NCBI GenBank assembly: GCA_035578175.1
Contig: JAQMRL010000014.1
Location: 16,564,274 to 16,628,273, forward strand
DNA from: Catonia carolina
Lineage: Eukaryota > Arthropoda > Insecta > Hemiptera > Achilidae
DNA length: 64,000 nucleotides
Direction: 5' to 3'
In this document: positions 20,528 to 31,637 of the stretch, piece by piece
How the letters are laid out: each line of letters begins with the position of its first letter
Position numbering within the stretch: the stretch's first letter is position 1
Translations under genes and position numbers: made by a program
Notes under the pieces: model-generated
Seen by the model: only the letters and a program-made list of their open reading frames with translations
The model's database searches: none
Told to the model about the DNA's origin: nothing

Positions 20528-21425
20528 AATCTGGTGTGAAACACTCACACAACTTTCTCTTGCCAATGCAAATAATTTACAATATAATTTAACATTAGTA
20601 ATAAAATATTAGAAATAAACAAAAAACTAACCTCAATAAACATAACCTTATTTTAATCATGAGTGAAACACTCAAAATGAAAATCAACCTCAGTCTGGCT
20701 TAAAAATACGGAAAATCACTATTTCACGCTAAACTAGGCTCTGTAGAGAAAAATACGATAAATAAAAGTTGTTGATCTTTAAATTTCCTATAAATTTGGT
20801 TATATACTTTTTTGTCGTAAAATGCATACTAAGACCAAAATCTTAAAAAAATCGATTTTTCACACGTTTTCGTGAGAAAAAATCAGAAAATCGCTAATTA
20901 CTGCTAAACTAAGCGTCATACAAAAAATGTTTGAAACAGAAGTTGTAGGTTTTTAAATTCTCTACAACTTTTATTATATAAGTTTTTGCGCTAAAATTTA
21001 TATTAAAGCCGTAATCTTAAAAAACCAACGTTTTTACGTGAAAACAGCCTCACCGAGAATTTCAGCAAACATGGCGCCTACCCTATCTTGTAGAGAATAA
21101 AAAATTGAGTAAAATAGGCGATTTTAAAAAGAATCGTAGGACCAGTTTTTGAGAAAATCGCAAAAAACTGAAAAATTATACGAATAAACTACTACTTCCG
21201 GTCGACCGATTTTGATGAAAATGTTCGTGTCGCGTCCGGTAGTGGTATGTAACTTAAGTTTCAAGTTTCAAGTTCGTACGATGTTCCGTTCTTGAGATAT
21301 TCTGTTCACACACACACACACAGACCAATCGCTAAAAACATGTTTTTTGGGTTCAGGGGGTCTGAAAACGTATAGATCCGGTGAAAACTCGATTTCGAAA
21401 AATCGACATGAAAACATAGGAAGGA
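20528..21425 (-). mobile_element. HEL-1, left arm of a long palindrome
   Basis: Complete 3' end (TCTGGTGTGAAACACTCACA) to near the 5' tip, which stops at GACATGAAAACA. It shares private variants with the right arm (for example GTGAAACACTCAAAATG and AGTCTGGCT), unlike other copies in the window. Confidence 0.85.
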
Positions 21426-21445
21426 ACAAATCGACATAGGAAGGA

Positions 21446-22357
21446 AAGTATTGTTTTCATGTCGATTTTTCGAAATCGAGTTTTCACCGGATCTATACGT
21501 TTTCAGACCCCCTGAACCCAAAAAACATGTTTTTAGCGATTGGTCTGTGTGTGTGTCTGTGTGTGTGTGTGTGTGAACAGAATATCTCAAGAACGGAACA
21601 TCGTACGAACTTGAAACTTGAAACTTAAGTTACATACCACTACCGGACGCGACACGAACATTTTCATCAAAATCGGTCAACCGGAAGTAGTAGTTTATTC
21701 GTATAATTTTTCAGTTTTTTGCGATTTTCTCAAAAACTGGTCCTACGATTCTTTTTAAAATCGCCTATTTTACTCAATTTTTTATTCTCTACAAGATAGG
21801 GTAGGCGCCATGTTTGCTGAAATTCTCGGTGAGGCTGTTTTCACGTAAAAACGTTGTTTTTTTAAGATTACGGCTTTAATATAAATTTTAGCGCAAAAAC
21901 TTATATAATAAAAGTTGTAGAGAATTTAAAAACCTACAACTTCTGTTTCAAACATTTTTTGTATGACGCTTAGTTTAGCAGTAATTAGCGATTTTCTGAT
22001 TTTTTCTCACGAAAACGTGTGAAAAATCGATTTTTTTAAGATTTTGGTCTTAGTATGCATTTTACGACAAAAAAGTATATAACCAATTTTATAGGAAATT
22101 TAAAGATCTACAACTTTTATTTAACGTATTTTTCTCTACAGAGCCTAGTTTAGCGTGAAACAGTGATTTTCCGTATTTTTAAGCCAGACTGAGGTTGATT
22201 TTCATTTTGAGTGTTTCACTCATGATTAAAATAAGGTTATGTTTATTGAGGTTAGTTTTTTGTTTATTTCTAATATTTTATTACTAATGTTAAATTATAT
22301 TGTAAACTATTTGCATTGGCAAGAGAAAGTTGTGTGAGTGTTTCACACCAGATTTTT
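21446..22357 (+). mobile_element. HEL-1, right arm of a long palindrome
   Basis: Mirror of 20528-21425 with only a few mismatches and a slightly longer TG run at 21546-21573. It ends with the stem-loop and CACACCAGA. The spacer between arms is about 20 bp of duplicated CATAGGAAGGAA sequence. Confidence 0.85.
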
Positions 22358-22876
22358 TACTATAAAGTTCAACAGATTAAATTGAAAAAATGTCAATAGC
22401 TAGAGAAACTCGACATCTTTAAGTAAGTAAAGTTTCATTTCCCTATTGCTTACCAATCCTGTGAAAAATGTACCTAAAAATAACAAATTTAACATTGGCA
22501 GGGTACAAAGTAAAATCTTCCCTTAATGTTGTTTGAAAACTTTCATATCGAGATTAGAAAACAAAAAGACCCGGTTTTTTTTACAACCGGAAATAATTTC
22601 ATGCGTTTAAAAGGTTATAACTCGAGAATTATTTGACCCACAAGTTTGCAATTTCAGCTCAAGATAGCGAATTATATTCTTACAGAGTGTACGAAATTAA
22701 AAATTTGTACGTTACTTAAATGTTGATTGATTAACAATATTCTGAACCCTAGCTATCTTCGTAACTGCTCAATCGTTCGGCACGGGAAAACTATCGTTTT
22801 ATTCAGCGTAAAAAAATTAGTACACAAATGTATTAATAACATGAAATATTGATTGGCCAATGCTGTGGTAGAATTT

Positions 22877-23912
22877 TTTACTTTTTCTTGCGTATATGAA
22901 TATATAGGAAGGAAAGTATTGTTTTCACGTCGATTTTTCGAAATCGAGTTTTTACCGGATCTACACGTTTCAAACCGCCCTGAACCCAAAAAAAAACATG
23001 TTTTTAGCGATTGGTCTGTGTGTGTATGAACAGAATATCTCAAGAACGGAATATCGTACGAACTTGAAACTTGAAACTTAAATTATAGCTATACCACTAC
23101 CGGACCCGACACGAAACTTTTCATCAAAATCGGTCAACCGGAAGTAGTAGTTTATTAGTGTAATTTTTCACTATTTTGCAATTTTCTCAAAAACTGGTCC
23201 TACGATTTTTTTAAAAATCGCCTGGTTTACTTAATTTTTTATTCTCTACAAGATAAAATTGGCGCCATGTTTGTTGAAATAATATGAGTGAAATATGTAA
23301 TATGTTGAAATAATATGAGTTTGAATAATATGAGTTTGAATAATATGAGTTTGAATAATATGAGTTTGCTGAAATGAGGCTGTTTTTACGTAAAAAAAGT
23401 GTTTTCTTAAGATTACGGCTTTAATATGTATTATAGCGCAAAAATTTATACGTATAATAAAAAATGTAGAGAATCAAAAATCCTTCAACTTTAATTTCAA
23501 AAATTCTTTTGTATTAGTTTAGCGGTAATTAGCGATTTTCTGTTTTTCCTCACAAAAACGTGTGAAAAATCGAATTTTTAAAGATTTCGGCCTTAGTATG
23601 CATTTTATAACAAAAGTGTATATAATCAAATTTATAGAAAATTAAAAGATCTACAACTTTTTTTAGAGCATTTTTCTCTACAGAGCCTAGTTTAGCGTGA
23701 AAGAGTGATTTTCCGTATTTTTAAGGCAAACTGAGATCGATTTTCATTTTGCGTCTTTCATATGTGATTAAAATTAGGTTATTTTTATTGAGGTTATTTT
23801 TTGTTTATTTCAAAGGTTTTATTACTAATGTTAGGTTTATTTTTAATTATTTGCATTGGCAAGAGAAAGTTGTGTGAGTGTTTCACACCAGATTTTTTTT
23901 TACGATTAAAAC
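22877..23912 (+). mobile_element. HEL-1 full copy with internal expansion
   Basis: TTTTTACTTTTTCTTGCGTA at the 5' tip, stem-loop and CACACCAGA at the 3' end. A short tandem expansion lies at 23280-23372. Confidence 0.8.
23280..23372. repeat. Tandem AATATGAGTTTGAAT repeat
   Basis: Four to five imperfect copies of a unit of about 15 bp inside HEL-1, not seen in other copies here. Confidence 0.8.
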
Positions 23913-24164
23913 AAGTTGAATTTATGTCTTGGCAAACAATTAATTGTTTTAGGAAGTAATAACAAACAAGTTGTGCACAGGTGATCCGAGATCAGGTGAT
24001 CTAAAGAGTTTGTTGGTGATTTAAGAAGTTACATATTAAATAGGCGTTTGTCTTGTAATAATATGATTATTTTTCCCTCCCTATTTTTTTCTTACCTGAT
24101 CTCCCACTTCACTTAATTTTAAATGTGTACTTAATAAAATATTAATATGTACAAGGTGATCAAA
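23913..24164. other. Unassigned sequence
   Basis: No repeat or coding signal recognised. Confidence 0.35.
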
Positions 24165-24167
24165 AAA

Positions 24168-24425
24168 TCATAATTCAATATAATTTTTTTTAAGCTTTTA
24201 TTTGTTATCGGGAACTGTACATTATTGACAACTACCCTATTTGATCGCTGCTTTGGTGTATTATTTGACGTGAATTAGTAATGAGTTTGAACAGGGACCC
24301 CCAGTAGAGTTTGTTCACGAATGGCTGTCAGCTGGACACCATACAAAGTCGCTTACCCAACCGTTGTTACTTAACAAATAATAGCGACTTTCTACCTGCT
24401 GACTGACTGGGCTGGGCCGGAAGCC
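24168..24425 (-). repeat. SINE-D copy
   Basis: The reverse strand matches 56215-56465: GCCCAGTCAGTCAGC, GTCGCTATTATTTGTTAAG, GGTTGGGTAAGCGACTTTG, GGGGGTCCCTGTTCAAACTC, and a tail AACAAATAAAAGCTT. The CTGGTAG and GTTCAAACTC elements resemble Pol III A and B boxes only loosely. Confidence 0.65.
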
Positions 24426-24439
24426 TCATATATTAAAAA

Positions 24440-24475
24440 TTTTTACTCGCCTTTGCCTATATAAATAATATAATT
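24440..24475 (+). mobile_element. HEL-1 5' tip fragment
   Basis: TTTTTACTCGCCTTTGCCTA followed directly by SINE-A. The HEL-1 sequence resumes at about 25246. Confidence 0.5.
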
Positions 24476-25245
24476 ATGTTGTTTCGGTCAACAGCCAAAA
24501 GGCTGGTTTGAACCTCTAGAGGTTTTTACTAAGTAAAAACGAGGAGTGAGGTGGTTTACTATTGCCTACCTCACTGAGTTAAGAGATAATGCTTATTAGC
24601 ACGCCAGGCTCTCTTAAAAGCACCCACATTCCACCCTACAAATGACACCTTCACTTCATTCACCACAGGGTCTGGCTGTATAGTAAAATCCATTACTATC
24701 AGAGGAGATAACTCTGACTATACTATTTTTCAAGGCTGATGAGCTCTGAACGTTTGCATTGCCCCGACCCACTTTATAGCTAGCCAATGACTTGTCAGCA
24801 ACGTTGCCAATACTTGCTAGCTCTGTTAAATATTTCGTCGGCCATTTTTTTGGTCTTTCAATAATAATAACCTACACACATACAATCAGCTGATTAAATT
24901 ATGAAGTATTGCATGTTTACGCGGTCTATAATCGATGTGTTCAGTACGAGATGCAAGACGAGAGTGAACTATTGCGGCTCTTATACGCATGCGCGCGTAA
25001 AGTTTGTCAGGTACAATCTGACAACGCTGGCAAACGTTCTAATTGGTCTAAAAGTGTGGAACAACAGAGCTCATCAACCGTGAAAAGCATATTAGTGTCT
25101 TTTACACCTATGCCTCTTCTATTTTTAAAAAGTTCAGTCATATTATTGGCTGACTATGTGATAAGAAACAGAACTATTTTTCGTAGCCCTGGAACCAACA
25201 GATTGAGTGCAATTAATTTAACACTCCTCCTATCCGTTATGGGCA
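24476..25245 (-). repeat. SINE-A copy split by a TIR MITE
   Basis: Two collinear pieces, 24476-24728 and 25093-25245, rejoin across GATAACTCTGA / TTAGTGTCTTTTACACC when the insert is removed. The SINE itself sits in the 5' tip of a HEL-1. Confidence 0.75.
24729..25092. mobile_element. Small TIR MITE in SINE-A
   Basis: Ends are inverted: TTTTTCAAGGCTGATGAGCT on the left versus complement of GAGCTCATCAACCGTGAAAA on the right. GC-richer than its surroundings. The superfamily is not clear because the target duplication is ambiguous. Confidence 0.55.
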
Positions 25246-25266
25246 TATATGAATATAATAGAAAGG

Positions 25267-25324
<58 letters not shown>

Positions 25325-25591
25325 GTTTAACGTCCGACTGTTCTGCAATTACTGCTAATGCAGACGGTGAAGGGTGAAATGATATTTTTGTAACGTATGA
25401 AAAAATGGCATGCCTGAATGGGATTCGAACCCAAGACCGCATGATGAGAGGTGAGCACGTTACCAACTGCGCCAATGCGGCCGGCAATAGAAAGGAAAGT
25501 ATTGTTTTCATGTCGATTTTCCGAACTCGACTTTTCACCGTATATACACATTTTCAGACCCCCTGAAACCAAAAAGCAAGTTTTTAGCGAT

Positions 25592-25623
<32 letters not shown>

Positions 25624-26372
25624 GCGCGTGTGTGTGTGTCAACAGAATATCTCAAGAACGGAACATCGTCAAACTTGAAACTCGAAACTTAATTATATAA
25701 CACTACTACCGGACCCGACACGAACATTTTCATCAAAATTCGTCAAACGGAAGTAGTAGTTATTCGTGTCATTTTTCACTTTTTTGAGATTTTCTGGAAA
25801 ACGGCTCCTACGGTTTTTTTAAATCTCCTCATTTACTACATTTTTTATGCTCTATAAGGTAAGGTAGGTGCCATGTCTGCTGAAATTCTTGGGGAGGTTG
25901 TTTTATCGTAAAAAAATTATTTTTTCAAGATTGCGACTTTAATATGCATTTTAGCTCAAAGGTATATAATATAATCAAAGTTGTAGAAAATTTAAAAACA
26001 TACAATTTTGATTTGTAACATTACTTCGTATAACGCTTAGTTAAGGGCTAATTCGTGATTTTCAGTTTTCTCCATGAAAATTTGTAAAAAAATTCGATTT
26101 TTTTAAGATTTCAGCCCTAGTAGGCCCTATGCATTTTACGACAAAAGTATATATAATCAAATTTATAGGAAATTTAAAGATCTACAACTTTTATTTAGAG
26201 CATTTTTCTCTACAGTGCCTAGATTAGTGTGAAAGAGTAATTTTCCGTATTATTAACCCAAACTGAGGTTGATTTTCATTTTACATCAATAAAATAATAT
26301 TAATAATATTATTTTTATCATTAATAATAATATTTCACTCATGATTAATATAAGATTATGTTTTTTGAGGTT
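25246..26372 (+). mobile_element. HEL-1 copy, 3' end lost, with SINE-B inside
   Basis: Starts at TATATGAATATAATAGAAAGG, is interrupted by SINE-B and follows the family to AAGATTATGTTTTTTGAGG, where SINE-C cuts off the 3' terminus. A TG/CG microsatellite lies at 25593-25640. Confidence 0.75.
25269..25485 (-). repeat. SINE-B copy with long poly(A) and target duplication
   Basis: A 12-bp duplication AATAGAAAGGAA (25257-25268, 25486-25497) flanks the element. On the reverse strand: GCCGGCCGCATTGGCGCAGT (A box), GGGTTCGAATCCCA (B box), family tail CGTCTGCATTAGCAG, GTCGGACGTTAAACC, then about 54 A. The unbroken tail and perfect duplication point to a recent insertion. Confidence 0.9.
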
Positions 26373-26374
26373 TT

Positions 26375-26698
26375 TTTTAATCCCTGAATGTGTGTACGTT
26401 GCAATCTGTTCAATTCAGAACAATAAGCAACCCCATGACCCAATAAAATGAAGATGATTTGTATTACGTGTTCATGAGATGTAGTCTTGTACAGACCCAG
26501 TCCGACCATTCCTGACAGAGTATGGTTAATTGAACCCCAACCATCAAAGTACACCGGTAACCACTGTCTAGTATTCAACTCCGTATAAAAGTAACTACCA
26601 TGACTAGGATTTAAACCAGGAACCTTCGTCTCCGAAAATCAGCTATTAAACAGCTGACTCGTGGCGACGACTTCACCTCAAGACCAACCCGGTGGGTC
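26375..26698 (-). repeat. SINE-C, complete uninterrupted copy
   Basis: Reverse-complement family body with the LINE-A target intact (AACAATAAGCAACCCC), through CACCGGTAACCACTG to the tRNA-like head ending ACCAACCCGGTGGGT. Confidence 0.85.
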
Positions 26699-26784
26699 AA
26701 AAACTAAAATTCTCTTGCACTAAAACGAGCAGTATAAAATTATGAAAAATATTCGTTCTTCGTAACATGATAATTTTTATGTGT

Positions 26785-27180
26785 TGTTGTTTAGGTCATC
26801 TGCCGAAAGGCTGGTTTGAACCTGTAGAGGTTACACGAAGTAAAACGAGGAGTGAGTTGGTTTACCATTGCCTTCCTCACTGAGTGGAAAAGTACGCTTA
26901 TCAGCATGCCGGGCCCTCTGAAAAGCACATATTTTCCATTCTGCAAATGACACCTTCACTTCATTCACCACAGGGCCTGGCTGTATAATGAAATTCATTA
27001 CTTTCAGAGGAGACAACTCTAATTAGTATCTTTTACACCTCTCTATCTCTTCTGTTCTTATATAATTTAGTCATTTAATTGGCTGACCATGTGATAAGAA
27101 ACAGAACTATTTATTTTAGCCTTGCAACGAACAGATTGAGTGTAAATAATTTGACATTCCACCTGTCTGTTAAGGGCAGA
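26785..27180 (-). repeat. SINE-A copy with 13-bp duplication
   Basis: AATTTTTATGTGT at 26772-26784 and 27181-27193. Full length, 396 bp, with head and AAC tail intact. Confidence 0.9.
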
Positions 27181-27540
27181 AATTTTTATGTGTAAACCTG
27201 ATGAAAACTGTATTTTTTCATGAAATTTTGTTTGTTTGTTATAATTTAATGTTTTTCTGGTCGATCTAGGCATAAAATATTGAAAAACATAAAAAACCAA
27301 AAATCGAAATTTTGATTTAAAACCATCGTGGAATCTCCCCTTAAGGGCAGCACTATACCTCGAAAATCGATAAAAATTGATTTTTCTAATTTTGGCGCCA
27401 TTGCCTTCTGTATCTTTTTCTGTGTGATTACATACAAAAATTATAATTGTACGATAGAATTTACGGAAGCTAAGTAGCTTTTTGTTAAGTAATGTTTTGA
27501 CCAGAATTTCTTTTAATTGAGTTAAAAACTGTGGAAGCAA

Positions 27541-27692
27541 TTAAGAGTTGTGATATTCAAAGAACACAGAAAGCTAAGAAGGCAATGGAAAGTGTGCCAA
27601 AAGAAGCAAGACAAGAGAAAAAAAAGGAAATTATTTGAGGAAAAAGAACAGTCTGGTGAGAATCAATATTATAGTGCAGGCCGATTTTAGGG
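27541..27692 (+). pseudogene. Mutator-like transposase C-terminal relic
   Basis: With one frameshift the + strand reads IQRTQKAKKAMESVPKEARQ followed by RKLFEEKEQSGENQYYSAGR, then F and a stop. Lysine-rich tails ending in Y-x-x-G-x-F are usual at the C-terminus of insect Mutator-like transposases. No catalytic core is present. Confidence 0.55.
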
Positions 27693-27976
27693 TAAGTAAA
27701 ACTTTACTGCTAATTTCCCGCAAATTCACATTTTTCCATAAAGGTACAGTTTTCTCAAAAACTACTTGACTTTGAAAATTGAAACTTTTTGAGCATGTTT
27801 CCCAGTATAATTGTGACATATGGTACTAGAATCATTGCAGTTTTATAACTAAGTTCGAAAAAATATAAAAAGTTTAATTGTTTTTGCATTTTTCAAAAAA
27901 AAATTCTTGAAATGGTATCGCTAGCTCTATACGAGTATGAATAGGCCTAATGAATAATTCTAGTACCAGAGCTTAA

Positions 27977-28688
27977 GGGGGGGGTCTACCCAGTTTTATC
28001 TCTAAAAATTAAAAAATAATCAAAAAAAATTTTTTTGTTGATTTTAAAACTTCAGAATTTTCTTAATCCAGCTATATATTTTGTTTTTATGTACGATAAC
28101 TAGAAATTTGTAAAACATTATTTTACATAATCTGTGTAAGTGCAAGTGTAATTGTAAATGAAACTTTACATTCAATTTTCTCGGCATTTAGTATTTCAGG
28201 TTTTCTTCATGATAAAATCCTTATAACTTTCTTTATATAAAAGCTATCTTGATGATTTTTTTTCTACAGTATTCAGAATTTATTGCTAGTTTATTTGTAT
28301 GTTGGCCATGTTGAAACTTATTATAGGAGTTTCTAAAAAATAAAAAAATAATGGCCTTATCTGTATTTTTTGGGGGAAATATTAAAAAAAATAATTTTCT
28401 CTCCATTGTAAAGTTAAATGTATAAATGGAACCTTAAAAAAAGAGCATAATTTTCTGGTAATTTTGACATAAAAACCAGGTCTGTACCTCTAAAATTAAC
28501 TAAATTATAAGCAAATAATGAAGGTATGATTTTCCCCCTTTCGCCCCTTACATTTGGGGTTTTAGTGAACAATATTAACATTTTTTTATATGAAAATATT
28601 AAAAATTTAATGTTTATTCACTTGCAAAAAAAAACAGATTACTTATCTAAAGAGAATAAAAAAAACTTTTTTTGAGTAGACTCCTCCC
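27977..28688. mobile_element. TTAA-flanked MITE
   Basis: TTAA at 27973-27976 and 28689-28692; inverted ends GGGGGGGGTCTACCCAG and complement of GAGTAGACTCCTCCC. AT-rich, noncoding. Consistent with a piggyBac-type non-autonomous element. Confidence 0.65.
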
Positions 28689-28813
28689 TTAAAAAGATGT
28701 CATAGAATTGGCACAAAAAATTAAAATCCTAACTCTTAACGGTTTCTTAGAAACGTGTTCCTAAAAAGTGGTCAATTTAACATGGGTTAGATTAGGAGGT
28801 ATAGTGCTCAACT

Positions 28814-29324
28814 TAAAATTAAAGTAGTAACATTTTTTGATCTTCCTGTATACGTTCAGTAAAAGATGTCGCAACTTACTGGTGGGATCTTTTCTTTAAG
28901 ACTCTTTACCTCCACCACCTTCGAATGATATTCTGTTTAACAATCCACTGGTATCCTACCTGCAGTGGCGAGAGAAAGCACTTCTTAATACTTCAGAACA
29001 CTTCTTGTCTGTTAACGAGATTCTCTTGTTCCATTCATTCTGGGTTGGTCAGAGCTGTCTTAATATTATCCGTTTTGTTATTAGTATTATATGTACAGAC
29101 TCTACGACTAGTTTGTTACCGCCGACTGTTTTATAATGTTTTAATGTGCGTGTGTTAGTGTGCGAGTGTGTGTGCGCCTGTTAAAAATAATATTACGCAA
29201 CTTTGTACGTAGTCGTACTAATATGCTATTGTGACCGATTCTAGACTTTCGGTAACTTCAGCTGCCTGTTCGTCCAATCTCTTTTTGATTTACCGTTTAA
29301 TCTTCTTGTGTATTTCAATTTTTC
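28814..29324. other. Upstream region of the putative secreted-protein gene
   Basis: No transposon ends recognised. GC content is slightly higher than in the flanks, and a TG/GT-rich patch lies at 29145-29180. One open frame (28925-29158) has no recognisable relatives and no good start context. Confidence 0.4.
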
Positions 29325-29331
29325 TATAAAG
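29325..29331 (+). promoter_or_regulatory. TATA box of putative gene at 29402
   Basis: TATAAAG lies about 30 bases upstream of the likely start-site area (about 29355-29362) and 71 bases before the ATG. Prediction from spacing only. Confidence 0.45.
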
Positions 29332-29401
29332 TGTTTCGGCATTAAAACTGTGATAATTTTTTTCTGCAAACTATTACAAATTTATAAAGAAAATTTTAAA
29401 A

Positions 29402-29492
29402 ATGAATGAATTTAAATACTTCTTAATTCAATTTTTATTTTTTTGGTTAATTTTTCGTACCTCGGATGCTGTTCTTTCAACAAATTCAACTC
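29402..29492 (+). CDS. First coding exon of a secreted protein (signal peptide)
   Basis: ATG at 29402, preceded by AAAA, opens a frame of 30 codons plus one base, then the strong donor GTAAGT at 29493. The peptide has the layout of a signal peptide: a short polar start MNEFKY, a hydrophobic core FLIQFLFFWLIF, and a small-residue cleavage area RTSDAV. The frame ends in phase 1, the same phase as the takeout-like introns at 3.5-8.7 kb, so a tandem takeout paralogue is possible but unproven. No second exon was recognised between here and 64000. Takeout genes usually have a short signal-peptide exon like this. Confidence 0.6.
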
Positions 29493-29736
29493 GTAAGTAT
29501 AATGATATTTAAATATTTAATTTTTTTAAATTATCATCCGATTAATTAAAGAAAAACTGTACTTTGTATGACACCAATGTTAAATTAAATAATTTTAAAA
29601 TACATTTATTTATCATTGGTTTAGTAAAAGATAGAGAAATAAACCTTTACACATAATAGTCGGATTTCTTTAGCTAGGTACTGAAAATATTTCAATTTAA
29701 TCTGTTGGACCTTAAAATTAAAAAATAAATATTTTG
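29493..29736. other. Start of putative intron
   Basis: AT-rich, no repeats recognised before the first HEL-1 copy. Confidence 0.45.
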
Positions 29737-31042
29737 TGAAACACTCAAAAGACTTTATCTTGCCAATTTAAATAATGAACATCCTTATCTATATTTAGAT
29801 ATTAATAAACAATGTAAATTGAAAAACAACTTTATTTTAACCCTTTGTTTTGCTTAACAATACGGAAATCACTCTTTCACGCTAATCTAGGCTCTGTAGA
29901 GAAAAATACTTTAATAAAAGTTTTAGATCTTTTAATTTTCCATAAATTTGATTATGTACACTTTTATCGTTAAATGCATATTAGGGCCGAAATCTTAAAA
30001 AATCATTTTTTTACAGATTTTCATTAAAAAAATTAACGGAAAATCCAGATTACCGCTAAACTAAGCGTTATACAAAAAAATGTTCAGGATAAAAATTGTA
30101 GGTTTTTAAATTTTGTACAACTTTTATTTCATACACTTTTGCCGTAAATCCATATTAAGGCTGTAATCTTAAAAACCATTGTTTTATGAGAGAACAGCCT
30201 TACCAAGAATTTCAGCAGACATGGCGCCTACTCTATCATGTAGAGCATAAAAAATGAAGTAAATTAGGTGATTAAAAAATAAATTGCAGCAGCCGTTAAT
30301 GAGAAAATTGCAAAAATTAAAAATAACACGAATAAATTCTGTACCTAAGAAGTAAAGGAAGTTAACTCCATTTTTGTAATTTTTCAAAAGAACCAAAAAA
30401 CATGGAAATTTTCTTTTTTAAACAATTTCTTAAGGCGTTAGAATTTTTTTAAAATTTGTACCAAATATAGCTTTTGATACAGAGATTTAAATTTTCTTAA
30501 CTTCTACACCTCTCTGATCACAAACAGAACTTCAGTTAATCAAACGAAAACAAAACTTCGATAAAACATTTCATGCTAATTTTTTTCTGATAAAGAAACA
30601 ACATTTTATTCACAACAATGTTTAACAAATTACAGAATTCAAACAAACTCTGAGGCCTATCAGTAAGACAATAAAAACAAAATAATTCAAAATAAAATAA
30701 CCTATTGTCATGACGAGTATACATTCAGAGTAATAGAGTAGGAATTTTAAAAATCTTCCGCATCATGTACAAAAGTGGAGTTAATGTGCTTACTGCAACT
30801 TTTAAAAAATGGAAGCAAGACGGATACGAGTTAATACTGTAAACCATTAGGGTATTTCTTGCTGATTTTAAAACTTAATTTTGCCAAAATTGGAGTTAAC
30901 ACCCTTTACCTCTAAGGCACAGAATTAATACTTCCGGTTGACCGATTTTGATGAAAATGTTCGTGTCGGGTCCTCTAGTAGAATCTAACTTAAGTTTCAC
31001 GTTTCAAGTTCGTACGATGTTCCGTTCTTGGGATATTTTGTT

Positions 31043-31073
<31 letters not shown>

Positions 31074-31227
31074 GCGCGCGCACACACACACACACAGACA
31101 AACAAGTTAACACAGTAAACAAGTTTTTTTAAGTTCAGGGGGTCTGAAAACGTGTACATCCGGTAAAAACTCGATTTCGAAAAATCGACATGAATACAAT
31201 GCTTTCCTTCCTATATATACATATAGG
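29737..31227 (-). mobile_element. HEL-1 old copy, split by a Harbinger-like MITE
   Basis: A degenerate 3' end (TGTGAAACACTCAAAAGAC) leads into the family body, interrupted at 30336-30925. It ends ATATAGGCAAGAGAAAAT. A CA/CG microsatellite is at 31044-31096. The next HEL-1 follows immediately. Confidence 0.75.
30336..30925. mobile_element. Harbinger-like MITE
   Basis: TAA at 30333-30335 and 30926-30928 flank inverted ends ATTCTGTACCTAAGAAGTAA and complement of TTACCTCTAAGGCACAGAAT. The pairing extends through GTTAACTCC on both sides. The 3-bp TAA duplication is typical of PIF/Harbinger. HEL-1 sequence rejoins at GAATAA/CTTCCGG when removed. Confidence 0.65.
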
Positions 31228-31229
31228 CA

Positions 31230-31633
31230 AGAGAAAATAAAAATCTGGTATGAAGCGCTCATACAACTTCTTCTTACTAATGTAAAAAATGGACAATAAA
31301 TGTTTAATCATGAGTAAAAGACGTAAAATTAATATCAACCTCTGCTCGAATTATAAAATAGAAAATCACCAATTGAAGCTAAGTTCTGTAGAAGAAATGC
31401 TTGAAATTAAAGTTATAGATTTATTTCCTAAAACTTTAATTACTACAGTTTCGTTGTAAAATTCATACTTCAGCCGTAATATGAAAAAATACAGAAAATC
31501 ACTAATTGACGCTAAAATAAGCGTTGTAGAAAACCCGCTTAAAATAAAAATTAGAGGTTTTTTCACGTTCTACAACTTCGGTTATGTTATGTACACGTTT
31601 GCTCTAGAATCCATATTAAGGCCGCAATTTAAA
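31230..31633 (-). mobile_element. HEL-1 3' half, degenerate
   Basis: Starts ATCTGGTATGAAGCGCTCAT and keeps the two CTACAACTTT blocks; truncated where the next HEL-1 starts. Confidence 0.65.
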
Positions 31634-31637
31634 AAAT

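Larger units (their letters stand above)
20432..22527. mobile_element. TTAA-flanked element carrying a HEL-1 palindrome
   Basis: The FB-1 empty site reads TTTTTAATGTTG. Here it becomes TTTTTAAGGTGAGACT on the left and CTTCCCTTAATGTTG on the right, so TTAA is duplicated. The ends are weakly inverted (TTAAGGTGAGACT / TTAAGGGAAGATT). This suggests a piggyBac-type MITE; most of its length is the later HEL-1 inverted pair. Confidence 0.5.
20297..22876. mobile_element. FB-1 left half split by a TTAA-flanked insertion
   Basis: FB-1 sequence runs from about 20297 (ATAGACACCCGAGTTTGAAC) to TATTTTTAA at about 20431 and resumes at 22528 (TGTTGTTTGAAAACTTTC), continuing to 22876 where a HEL-1 copy cuts it off. 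Only one arm remains. Confidence 0.7.
27350..28813 (+). mobile_element. Mutator-like (MULE) remnant
   Basis: GCACTATACCTC at 27350 is repeated inverted near 28800-28813 (GAGGTATAGTGC). Inside is the C-terminal end of a Mutator-like transposase (27541-27692). A TTAA-flanked MITE is nested at 27977-28688. Boundaries are tentative because the terminal repeat seen is short. Confidence 0.5.

Noticed and set aside
25154..25538. Frames with long Lys or Phe runs
   Set aside because: Translation of the 54-base A/T tail of SINE-B.
28925..29158. 77-codon frame upstream of the putative secreted-protein gene
   Set aside because: No recognisable family and no splice or start context; hydrophobic only because of T-rich composition.
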